The notes below the pieces were generated by a model. That model saw nothing but the letters and a program-made list of their open reading frames with translations. It did not search any database and was not told the origin of the DNA. The translations under genes were made by a program, and so were the position numbers. Below are positions 12,892 through 23,051 of a DNA stretch of 64,000 nt, piece by piece. The first letter of the stretch is position 1. The number at the start of each line of letters is the position of its first letter. Source of the stretch: Phaseolus vulgaris (taxonomy: Eukaryota; Streptophyta; Magnoliopsida; Fabales; Fabaceae); the NCBI RefSeq assembly GCF_000499845.2, contig NC_023753.2, positions 12,131,181 through 12,195,180 of the forward strand, written 5' to 3'.

Positions 12892-14108
12892 TGATGACTT
12901 ATTTTACAACAAGTGCACCGTGTTGTCAAAAGTAATAATTTGTCATTAAGGACGGATATCGAACCCATAAGGAACAATTGAATAATCAAGTACAAGATTC
13001 ACTAAAGAGAAAACAAAATAATAAAGTTTGTTGGGAGTTTGTTATGATTGCAAGAATTGTAAAGAAAGTAAATCAAAGAGTTTGTTGGTTCAATTGGGAA
13101 AATTAGGATTGGGGTTCATCCTTCTTACTTTTTTGTATTTTGAATAGCATGGTAATATTTTATCATTTGATTAATGTTGATGTCCTTATAAAATTCATTT
13201 ATATCGATTCCCTGCATATAAAATTATTAAGGGAGTTTCCTAAATATCGATTCCTCGCATATTTATAAAAACTTATTATCATTACGATTAGATGTTGATA
13301 GCAATTAACATTTTAAATTTATTCATAGCATTCAAATATGTTAAGCATTATCATTTAGGTCAGAAACTTAGAAGTACTTTCTAGTCAAATCTAAGTATCT
13401 TGATCATGGTAAAAAGCATTACAAATAAAATGACAATATCAATCTTCAATCAAGAACGAAATATTATATTTAAATATCACCTCAATACATAAGAGTTTGA
13501 AAAAATTACTCCCAATCCCATAGGGTAGAATTAATCACTCATGTTGACCATTACAAGCATGGAAAGTAAGAAAAGAAGATCCAAGATGTTTCTCCTTTAT
13601 GGTTGCCTCCTCTAGGGTTTATAACTTCTATTCTCCCAGTTGATTTTCCAATCCACTCAATGATGTTTATGGTTGTACCCCATGCCTTATATTTAACCTA
13701 GTTGGGCTTGGGCTAAGTGAGTTCTCGCTTGGGCGAGTTAGGCTCGCCTGAACAAGTTTGACGAAAACAGGTCCAACGTCACTGGAGTGATCTCACTTGG
13801 GTGAGATTGGGCTTGCTTGGGTGAGATCCTCTAGGAGCTTCTAGCTTGGGCGAGTGTTGGAGCGTTCCAGTTTTCCCTTTTTAGCTTTGTTTATTCTCTC
13901 CTTTTTCCCTTTCATCTCCATTCTTCCCTATAATCTTGAAATTAACACAAATTTGGGAATAAACCATTCTTATGCAAATTATAATCACAAAATATGTAAA
14001 AATGTTTAAATTCATAATTTAAGGGTTATATTATAGTTATTTTATCAATTAATATTCATAAGTGCCTGTATTTTAATATGAAATATTACTAAAATCTGTC
14101 ACTTATCA
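12892..14108. mobile_element. 1,217-bp solo LTR-like insertion with 5-bp TSD (TGAGT)
   Basis: The insertion starts TGATGACTTATT and ends GTCACTTATCA, giving TG...CA termini, and is flanked on both sides by TGAGT (12887-12891 and 14109-14113). Removing it restores the continuity of the third 325-bp unit (aagtgtgagtctcat). A 5-bp duplication with TG...CA ends is the signature of an LTR; no internal coding region, second LTR or primer site is visible, so a solo LTR formed by LTR-LTR recombination is the simplest reading. Internal short repeats of cttgggcgag occur near 13720-13860. Family not determined. Confidence 0.8.
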
Positions 14109-14241
14109 TGAGTCTCATCCACACATTGCAAACTTCCCCTCCACCTTGAAAATGTTTTACCTACTAGTCTCTCTTACTCGTATAAAACTTCCCACAAACA
14201 ACGTCAATTGTTGGTACCTACTTGGGAGACATGGATTCGAC

Positions 14242-14357
14242 GAGTCTCAAATCATGAGTCAACCCATATATAAGAGACCTTGACACCACCTTCAACTTTT
14301 TGGGTTGAAGGTGGTGTCAAAGTCTCTTATATATGGTTGACTCATGACTTAGGACTC
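14242..14357. repeat. Near-perfect inverted repeat (hairpin, ~54-bp arms, 7-nt loop)
   Basis: The left arm (14242-14296) and right arm (14304-14357) pair with only a few mismatches, and the inner 17 bp (ttgacaccaccttcaac) pair perfectly. The arms are two head-to-head copies of the 325-bp repeat unit, and weaker homology extends outward to about 14212 and 14421. Confidence 0.85.
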
Positions 14358-14421
14358 ATTGGATCTACATCTCCAAGGTTAGGTATTGAGCCTCTTTGGT
14401 ACGTCCACTCGAGGAACCCAA

Positions 14422-16168
14422 AATTTTTGTTAGGTTAAACTGAACATTTTTGCTTGACATGATCTAATGCTTAAAAGGATTATGTTTTGACACTTCATTG
14501 TTTATGCACATAATCAAACTCAAACAAAGGATTTGTGAAACTTTGATCTAATAACATTCCCTCACTTAATAGAGGTATTCTAGCTTCATTATTGTATAGT
14601 TATGCATACAAGACTTTAGGTGATGAGAAGCTAAAGGAGGTTTATATTAAACTTGGTAAGTAGATGTACATCTTGATCTTAATGTCAAATACTTTATATC
14701 ATCTTGATATTGAGGCATTGGTCTTATTCTAGTATGTGTCAGGTATTAGTCTTTAATGAAACATGTTTATCATTGTTAAATTTTTTTTAGAAACATCTTA
14801 TATTTAGTCATAATATGTTGTGTGACTAAATATAAATTCATTTGTATTTATATGCATCATCCCAATAAATATATATATATATATATATAAATATATGAAT
14901 AATTAATTAAGTATAAATATGATTTGGTGATGATAATATGTATACTATTATGATGTTTTCGTTAACTCATGTTTTTGCACTGTTGTATGTTACTATTATG
15001 ATTATATGATATGAAAACATATTTTTATGTCAGTAGAGTAAAAAATCAACATGCTTCCATAGGTTAATGGTCTACAAATACTTATATTTTAATGTTTTTA
15101 TTTCGAGGACATAATTGTTCAAATAATATATATATATATATATATATTATAATTATGATTATGATTCTTAGTTTTTATTAACTGAGTAGTACGATAATAT
15201 TATTTCCTGGGGACTGTTAAAAAATATAATTTTTTTTTTAAGAATTGAAAATATAAGTGTAATATAATTTTTATATGAAAAACATAATGTAATGTCTTTT
15301 TTACAGAGAAAAAAAATCACATCTACTAGATTTATTTTACTCTTATAATGATTATTATTAAAAAAAATTAGTCATAGAGTTTCATAGGCAAAATACTAAA
15401 TTTTAGGAGTTAAGTTTTGCATAAGATTGGAAGAAATTGAAGAGTTCTTAGGAATACTTATATTATCTTGTTATAATAAAACTAATAAAGTCGCTAATTC
15501 ATAATTTCGTCCAAAATCTATACAACATTATTTACATAACAACTAATGAACTAATAAAATCCAATTACTGAACATTTATTTATAGTAATAAATGTTTTTC
15601 TATTCTAAAAACTAAATATAATTCTATATTATATATATGTATATATATTCTTATCTGTTCCAAAATATTTGTGTCAGAACATATTTTCTAAATTTTTCAT
15701 ATCAATTTATAGGTGTTCCAAAATTCATATAACTTCAAATAAAATTTTATTTAATAATATATATATATATATATAATAAAATAAGAATAAAAACTATATT
15801 AATATCTTATGTACCAAACCCAACTATTTTAATGCTATTTTCTCTTAATATCTTTCTATAATTTAATTAGAATATTTTAATCAAAATAACTTTTATAGGA
15901 ATCTTTATACTTTTTTTATTAGTTAACTATTAAAAAATAATACACTAAAAGTTATTGACACACACTCGATAGTGGAATTTTTAACTCGTTAATCATAAGA
16001 TCATAGTTTTAAAAATTAAAAGCTTGATAAACCAAAGCAAGTCACTTAATAAAAGAAAAAAAAACACATTTTTTTATTAAACAATCATTTGATGATACTA
16101 ACAATAATAATCGATAAATTATTGATGGTAGAAAGTAATAATAATATTAAATAATAGTATAAAACAAA
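14422..16168. other. AT-rich intergenic stretch with (TA)n microsatellites
   Basis: Dinucleotide TA runs occur at about 14867-14890, 15126-15148 and 15757-15776. No gene, RNA or recognisable element otherwise. Confidence 0.5.
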
Positions 16169-16545
16169 TACACAGAAAATCATGAAATAGGAACCAATTT
16201 TAGAAAAAAAAAATAATTAATTGTTATAGTAACTAAATTAGAGACCATTTCATACACTAAAAAAAAATTAGTTTCTAAATTACTTTTTATTATTGGTAAA
16301 TAGTTTTTAAATTGGTATCTAATTAGCTACCAAATTTAACTACCAATTATTTAGATTCTAAATTTGGTAGCAAAAACCTTGGTAACTAATTAGATACTAA
16401 TTTAGAAATCATTTAACACTAATATAAACTATTTTAGAAACCAAACATTTTTTTAGTTTTTAAAATGGTCTCTAATTTAGTCATTATAATAACTAATTAT
16501 TTTTGTCTCTAAAATTGATTTTTATTTTATGATTTTCTTGTAGTG
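16169..16545. mobile_element. CACTA-like foldback MITE, copy 1
   Basis: The right end reads gattttcttgtagtg (16531-16545), the reverse complement of the CACTACAAGAAAATC terminus seen intact in the other copies. The left end is damaged (cacagaaaatcat at 16171). Left and right halves are largely self-complementary (taattagttac, ctaaattagagacc and their complements). No coding sequence. CACTA-type termini are characteristic of plant CMC transposons; assignment to that superfamily rests on termini alone. Confidence 0.7.
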
Positions 16546-16928
16546 ATGGATATAGAAGAAAGTTTGAAATTGAAAGATAATTGAATTGTGATTGAGAAGA
16601 ATATGTGTAAATCTTTTTAGAAAAGTTTCTATATGAAATTGTTTGAATAACATTACATTCCTAGTTATTTGAAATCTTATACTAGAAAATTTTGGTGCAC
16701 TCTAAAATAAAATCAAGATAATGTTGATTGATTACACTAAGATTATTTTAATGTTTTAAAACCTTTTAAAATCCTAATTGAATAGATCCCTTAATATTTT
16801 TATAAAAAAAATTTACATTTTTGGTAGAATATATTAAAATAGGTTTTAAATTTTTTTCGAAAATATTATTCTAAAATAGTTAATCCAGAAATATAGTTAA
16901 AAATAAATTTTGGATTATATTATTCTAA

Positions 16929-17340
16929 CACTACAAGAAAATCATTAAATAAAAATCAATTTTAAAGACAAAAAATAATTAGTTATTATATTGACTAAAT
17001 TAGATACTATTTTAGATATTAAAAAAATTATTAATATCTAAAGTAATTTATATTATTAATAAAATTTATAAACTTTTTTCTAAATTTATATATAATTAAC
17101 TATCAAAGTTTTAGAATACAAACTAATTAGTAATTAAAATCTTGGTAGCTAATTATATACAAATTTAAAGGCTGATCTATAAATTTTATTACTATTTAAA
17201 ACTACTTTGGATACTAATAATTGTTTTAGTATATAAAATAGTATCTAATTTAATCAATATAGTAATTAATTATTTTTTTTCTTTAAAATTAGTTTTTATT
17301 TAATTAAAATTAGTTTTTATTTAATTAATATATTTTGTTG
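16929..17340. mobile_element. CACTA-like foldback MITE, copy 2 (right end decayed)
   Basis: The left end is intact: CACTACAAGAAAATCATTAAA at 16929. The interior follows the same order of ctaaattaga-type blocks as the other two copies. The right terminus has degenerated (aatatattttgttg near 17326), and a 21-bp piece (aaaattagtttttatttaatt) is duplicated at about 17286-17328. Confidence 0.65.
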
Positions 17341-17573
17341 TTATATTTTAGAAAGTATAAAGATTTTAAAAAGTTATTAGGTTAGTAAAAAAAATATGAA
17401 GGTGAAAAAATAAAAGTAGGAGATTATTTCTAAACAAACATAGAAGTAAGAAAACAAAATATAAATAAAAAATAATAGAAGTTTGACGTAGAGTTATCTT
17501 AACTAATCGAGTCATTATCTTAACTCATTCAGTCAAAAACGTATTACTGAAAAGTGTTAATTATGATTGTGAT

Positions 17574-18013
17574 CTATGTAGCACAGATACGGATATCAAC
17601 ACTGACACGACACGGACACGGAGATGCGTATAATCTCTAAAATGTAGGACACGGGGATATTGATCTATATATTATATAATTTTGAATTATATAAATTGAA
17701 AATAAATATTTATATGCAAAAGTATGTTTCAGATTATTTTGAAAGCAGGAAGATATTTTTCATGACTGGTTTAAAAGAATTTGTTTCTTATTTTTATAAT
17801 CATAATAAAAATTTATACAATAAATTTGAGTTTTTGAAAAAATTATAGTATTTATACATTTTAAAATTGTGTTAGAACCGTGTTAAAATTTTCAAAAATT
17901 CAACAAATATTTTTTAAATTGAACATTTCACCGACAAGTGTCCTACAAGTGTCAACACCGATACGTGTGTCCGACACGGATACATCATTTAAGAGAAGTG
18001 TTCGAGTCTCATA
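17574..18013. mobile_element. Mutator-like MITE with 9-bp TSD (GATTGTGAT)
   Basis: A 440-bp non-coding segment is bracketed by a perfect 9-bp direct repeat GATTGTGAT at 17565-17573 and 18014-18022. The ends carry complementary GACACGG-rich sequence: acactgacacgacacggaca on the left and gtgtgtccgacacggatac on the right. A 9-bp duplication is typical of Mutator-like elements. The outermost terminal bases match only loosely, so superfamily assignment is tentative. Confidence 0.65.
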
Positions 18014-18152
18014 GATTGTGATTTCTAAGGTTAAATTTACTTCACCAAGATGAGAACTGATTCACAAAATTTACCTGGTAAGGGTTAAGAAAAATGTTGC
18101 TTTGAAAATTGGGGAGGAAAAGACATCAGAAGACATCAGTTTATAAGTGTAA

Positions 18153-18730
18153 TGTGTTATGTACTAAAATCGAGAGGTTTAGGCCGAGAACTACATATTG
18201 AACAACCAAGAGGTGTTAGGCTAAAACCGAGAGGTTTAGACCGAAAGCGAAAAAGACATACATAAAAGAATAAAACAAAATATAAATATTATTATAAAAA
18301 TAAAAGCCCAATTAAGATAAAACTTACATGAGGGGTGTGAAAATAATAAAAAGGTATAGAAAGAAAGCCCAAAAGTAAAGGGGAAAGCCCATTAAAGAAA
18401 CCCAATAAATAGGAGTTCAGAGTAAGAAAAAGGTAAGAGTGATTTTATTTTATGAACATTAAACTATTTCTGACTTTGGCATCGGAGCGACTTGCAGGTA
18501 CCCCTGCTGTGAGGAGAAGCCGAGAGCACTTGCTGTGAGGAGAAGCCGAGAGCCCTTGCCGTGAGGAGAAGCCGAGAGCCCTTGCCGTGAGGAGAAGCCG
18601 AGAACACCTGTCGTGAAGAGAAACCGAGTGTCCAGCCCAAGATTGAAGGATTTGCATAAAGAATTAATCTTGTTAATCTATTTCGAGTGTTCTTGGTCCC
18701 TGTTGTAAGAACATGTTACAATGTAATTTT
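18153..18730. mobile_element. LTR remnant of a Ty3/gypsy-type element
   Basis: The core ctgactttggcatcggagcg ... gcaggtacccctg (about 18472-18506) is the same motif found in the LTRs at 54 kb (gctgacttggacgtcggagt) and 60.7 kb (ctgacttgggcgttggagtg). A gypsy-type LTR downstream region is therefore likely. Two accgagaggtttag copies lie upstream, with a close relative. Exact ends and target duplication could not be set. Confidence 0.55.
18498..18627. repeat. Minisatellite, five 26-bp units inside the LTR remnant
   Basis: gtgagg (gtgaag in the last copy) recurs at 18509, 18535, 18561, 18587 and 18613, exactly 26 bp apart. The unit reads tgctgtgaggagaagccgag plus agccct-like sequence. The two central copies are identical, and divergence increases toward the edges. 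Confidence 0.85.
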
Positions 18731-19321
18731 AAAAATGTTCATCCTTCAATAGGTTCCACATATTTCAATAAAAAAATTATTTCTCTTACTATTTGTAATC
18801 TGGTAGTGTTCCCAAATGTATCTTATGAATGAAGGAACTTAAGTTAGCACCCCAAACACGTACATTGCTTCCCTATTCAGTCTCTTCCTTCCCATTATCT
18901 GACTTTGAATTTAAGATTGCAACTTTGCAAATGCCTTTTGAGAAAAGCAAAGATTCTAAGGCAAATCTGTTAACAAACAATGCAAGACCACATCATAGTC
19001 CATCATCAGGTAGGTGTTTATTGTGGATGTAATATCATATTACTTTTAGTTTTGCTACAAACTCTTGAGTGCCATTATCAGTTTCCCTCTTAAGAAATCT
19101 CCAGGATCAATTATATTCCAGGAATGCATCAAATACTTGTTAAAGAAACAAACTTTTTTCTCACAAAGAGCTCCTGGGAGTCTCTTTACTGCATTTAGAA
19201 GTCAAGAGAGAAGAAGTTGTTGAAATGTGAAGAAAGAGTATTGAAGTGAAAGCAACAAAGGCCTCTTGTTGAAATAAACCAACAGCAAAATAATTGGACG
19301 ACCAAGTTTGTGGGGAAGCAG

Positions 19322-20699
19322 ATGGGCTTAGTTTGCAGCAACGGAGAGGAAATGCAGAAAATGAAGAACCTTGGCAGCATTGGAAGCAGTGGGAGGCTAT
19401 CAGCAGAAGAGTATGAGGATGAGGAGATTTCAAAGCTGGCAATCTCCACATTTCAATCTAAGGAAGAAGAAATTGAGAGGAAGAAAATGGAGGTCAGAGA
19501 GAAAGTTGAACTCCAACTTGGTCGTGCTGAAGAAGAGACTAGGCGCTTGGCACACATTTGGGAAGTAAGTTTCATGACATGGACAACATCATTTTCTTCT
19601 TTTAACTTCATAAGCAGACATATAAACATTTTTCGAAAAAGTGAAGGGAAAGTGTTGTTAGTGGATTCAATACCAAGACCAAACAATCCTCAAAGTAGCG
19701 TGGTGGAGTAAAAATTCTTGAGCATGATTAGTGTTACATCTCAGAGTTTGGTCCTGAAATTGACATCTTGTTTATCTTTAAATCTTGGAAGTGTTGGCAT
19801 ATACAATTTGGTCCTGAATATGTGTTAACTTGATCATATTTTAGTCTTTCAGAGATTAGTTAGTCCTCAAAAGTGTTAATTAATACATACAATTTGATGA
19901 AGATATTTCAGTTCTTGAAGTTAAATCCAAGCTATGCTAATATGTCAGTAGTTGTTCTTGTGATACTCTCTACTAGGAGCTTGAAGTGCTTGACGATCCC
20001 TTGAGGAAGGAAGTTGCAATGGTACGCAAGAAGATTGACTTGGCTAACAGAGATTTAAAGCCACTGGGACTTAACTACCAGAAAAAGGTATATTTTGCTC
20101 ACTGGTTAAAAGCTGAGTTTACACATGAACATTTTATTCCTTCCTAAACACATTGCAATTTTGTTTACATTATTATCTAATCACAAACTGATATGTATAA
20201 TAAATTTATAGACTTGTTAAATCATACTTACTACCATTTCTGACAATTAAACTCGTTGTTTTGAAGGGAAAAAAAATCATGAACAGTGTTAAAAATGGGG
20301 TGGTTTTGTATTTAATGTATGCTATATGGCAAGAGTGAAAACTAATCTTTGGTATGTTTCTGATAGGAGAAAGAGTGTAAAGAAGCCTTGGAAGCCTTAA
20401 ATGAAAAAAACAAAGAGAAGGCTCATCTAGTAGCTACACTAGTTGAGGTATATTGCATACAATATCTTTAAATGAGCTTTTTCAAAAAGATTTTTAAATG
20501 AGTTTTCCATAAGTACAAACTAATTTATACAAGTTCTCACGTTGCTTCTTGTCATCTTTTTTTAACTGTTCTGGTAACCATGTATCTGTTGCCTTATTTG
20601 CACTTCTTTATATAGATGCTGACTGAGAGTGAAAGAATGAGGATGAAGAAACTGGACGAGCTATGCAAGATAATAGAGTCTCTGTCTCTGAAACCATAA
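19322..20699 (+). CDS. RAB6-interacting golgin-like coiled-coil protein (plant DUF662 family)
   Basis: Four phase-0 exons with GT/AG borders: 19322-19564, 19977-20087, 20367-20447 and 20616-20699, giving 172 residues. The start is the first ATG (MGLVCSNGEE); an upstream in-frame GTG at 19310 is unlikely. Family hallmarks are in order: STFQSKEEEIERKKMEVREK near 47-66, LQLGRAEEETRRLA, LEVLDDPLRKEVAMVRKKID at the exon 2 start, LKPLGLNYQKKEKECKEALE, and ESERMRMKKLDELCKIIESL near the end. Nearly the whole protein is charged heptad-like coiled coil with no membrane segment or signal peptide. Animal GORAB binds RAB6 and acts at the Golgi; the plant members are related by sequence and their function is largely inferred. 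Length and exon pattern look complete. An AATAAA lies 122 nt past the stop. Confidence 0.9.
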
Positions 20700-20820
20700 C
20701 CTATGCGTGGATGTGTTGTGTTTATTTGCTTGGTATATTTAATTTTCAGTGGCTTGTTTTTAAATGTCATTGCATTCTTATTATTCAAAATTCAAAATGC
20801 CTTGTGGACGGAACAACGAG

Positions 20821-20826
20821 AATAAA
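20821..20826 (+). terminator. Possible polyadenylation signal of the golgin-like gene
   Basis: AATAAA 122 nt after the stop codon, preceded by T-rich sequence. It is the best-placed such hexamer downstream of this gene, but plant signals are degenerate and no transcript end is known. Confidence 0.4.
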
Positions 20827-22163
20827 AGGGAAAAATAATTGAATGGTTTCTTCACACTGGATTGAATGAATGAAAAAGGGCAATTTGCAGACAAAACATA
20901 TAGAATCAATGAGTTATGCACATGAATCTACAAATGCTTGGATGAGATAATCTTGCAAGGTTTTAAAATGACTGAAAAAAAAGTTCAGTGTTACAATTCA
21001 TATGTTTGATAAGGTACATTATAATTAAATATTTTGATTAAAATGTCTATATTATTACCTTAACAAATGAAATATTATTTTAGGATAAACATTTTTAAGC
21101 ATTTTGATTAAAATTTGTCTATATCAAGATAACAAGTAGTATGCAAGAGTTTCAAAATTGTAACCTTAAATTAAGTTAAAATTAGACCAAATTTGACATA
21201 ATCTGGATCACTTGAACTCCTAGATTATTAGATATGTTCGTGTGTAGTGTAGCAAAGCAATTATATAAATTACTACAGACATTACCTCTCACAAATGTAA
21301 TATATTATGTATTCTCAAAATAAGTGTGAAAGTAAATATACATAATTTTCAGTTAGCTAAGTTTAGAGGATGAATGTGCCAAAGTATGAAAAAGAATATT
21401 GAAATGTTGAAAATATATATTAAACGAGGTCAATGTACATTGAATAATGTATTATTTGGGATCCATGCTTTGGGTTCGGTATAAATTAGAAACTGTTCAT
21501 ACAAGTATTCTTCATATAGGTAACTGTTTGTACTCTGCCAAAAGTTTTGGAATATCGTCCATGCGCAACTGCGATAGGAATAACAGGAGACAATGAGAAA
21601 ATAAAAAAGTAGTGTAGTTAAACATAAAAAAAATGACAGAAATTATATAATGGTTTAAAAGGGTAACTTTCGTATTTAATGTAATTAATCACAGACTTCA
21701 ACCAAATTTAAATAAAGTCTCTGCAACAATGTGTACCAAAAAAGCAATACCAGACAACCTGATGTACCGTTAGTTTCAATTTTCAAAGTAGTGCCACTGG
21801 CATATTTGATAATATTTGTATAGGTACTCAGAAGATTACTACTGAAATATAGCCAAGAAGAATATCTATGATTTTGGTATCACTATATCCAAGGAGAATA
21901 TCAAACTATATTTGCAGAATAATTTTAAGTAAAAAGGCATATCCAAGGAGAAACAAAAGCACAGGTAAAAGGGACTATCCATTAACACAAAAATATACCT
22001 GAGTAGCATTTTTGACATGGTAAAATTGATGCATCACTTGTTCACTAAATCCAGGTAACTGGGCAGATGCACTCCTTTCTCTAAAGAGGTTAGACAAACA
22101 AGCAACATAAGCCAAACTATTCACCACTCAATTAAAGAAAAGGGATAATCCATAAACAAATAT
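20827..22163. other. Intergenic stretch, no gene seen
   Basis: AT-rich sequence between the golgin-like gene and a MITE. I see no ORF with recognisable motifs and no RNA gene; the 3' UTR of the minus-strand kelch gene could not be traced this far. Confidence 0.4.
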
Positions 22164-22583
22164 CACTACAAGAAAATCATTAAATAGAAACTAATTTTAA
22201 ATACAAAAATAATTAGTTACTATTTGATTAAATTAGAGACCATTTTATAAACTAAAATAATTATTAGTATCTAAAGTAGTTTCTATTATTAATAAAAAAT
22301 TATAAAATGGTTTTTAAATTAGTATCTAACCATTAGATACCAATGTTTTAGCTACTTACTACTTTATATTCTAATTAGTCTCTATTAGTCCTTTTAAAGA
22401 CTAATTTAGAATCTAAAATATTAGTCGCTAAAACTTAGGTAGCTAATTTAGATACAAATTTAGAAACTACTTTAGATATGAATAATTTTTTAGTCTCTAA
22501 ATTAGTATCTAATTTAGTTAATATAGTGACAAATTATTTTTTGTCTCTAAATTTGGTTATTATTTAATGATTTTCTTGTAGTG
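22164..22583. mobile_element. CACTA-like foldback MITE, copy 3 (complete)
   Basis: 420 bp with intact termini CACTACAAGAAAATCATTAA and its complement ttaatgattttcttgtagtg. The inverted repeats extend well past 100 bp with mismatches, so the element is essentially one long hairpin. The flanking trinucleotides are TAT and TAA, so a 3-bp target duplication is not clean. It lies about 470 bp beyond the kelch gene's stop codon. Confidence 0.85.
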
Positions 22584-23051
22584 TAAATACTCGATTTGCG
22601 TCACGTGCTTGAAGATTCTTTTTCTTTTTCAATCAAAACAATTCTCTCAATTTCTTTCAGACCTCTCCAATTTTGGCATTAAAAAATAAACACTCTCCTC
22701 AATAACTAATTACTAGAGGGTTCTCTAAACCTTATGCTAAGATCTCCAAGATCCACTCTTCAAGGATTTGCTCAAGCAAGATAACAAAGATTGTCAGTAG
22801 ATCAATAAATTTTAGAAAATTCAACCTAGCAACTTCATTGCGAACATAGAAGGTAGCAGATTAGGCCAGTACGAAGTTGACAATAGATGGTGTGTGATCA
22901 ATTGCATACGAATACCGAAAAAAAAGAAGTAATAAATAAGCATGCAAGCCAAAATCTGCCCTAAACTTTGCCGAAAATAGGAGGCTCGTCAAGTTTTCCA
23001 AAACACAAATGCAAAAACAGTACAGAAAGAATTGGATGAAAGATATAGTTC

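Larger units (their letters stand above)
11991..14421 (+). repeat. Tandem array of ~325-bp non-coding units, interrupted and ending inverted
   Basis: The marker tgggttcct begins units at 11991, 12324 and 12647 (periods 333 and 323 bp). Each unit reads through the same landmarks: gatgagtc, caacccatat, ttgaattcct, cattgcaaa, then a cttcccacaaacaacgtc-like end. The third unit is split by a solo LTR (12892-14108) and resumes at 14109-14211. A fourth starts at 14212 and runs into an inverted copy that ends with tgggttcctcgag read in reverse near 14420. No protein is encoded. The unit size and repeated-terminus layout recall TRIM-type LTRs, but I could not define TG...CA ends or a primer site, so the class is open. 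Confidence 0.75.

Noticed and set aside
18829..19032. 67-codon plus-strand ORF upstream of the golgin-like gene, ending near a gtaggt donor-like site
   Set aside because: No similarity I recognise, and no splice phase joins it convincingly to exon 1 of the golgin-like gene, which has its own ATG and complete N-terminus.
22164..22583. microRNA precursor reading of the 420-bp hairpin
   Set aside because: The hairpin is explained by terminal inverted repeats of a MITE family with two more copies nearby; the arms are far longer than a typical miRNA stem.
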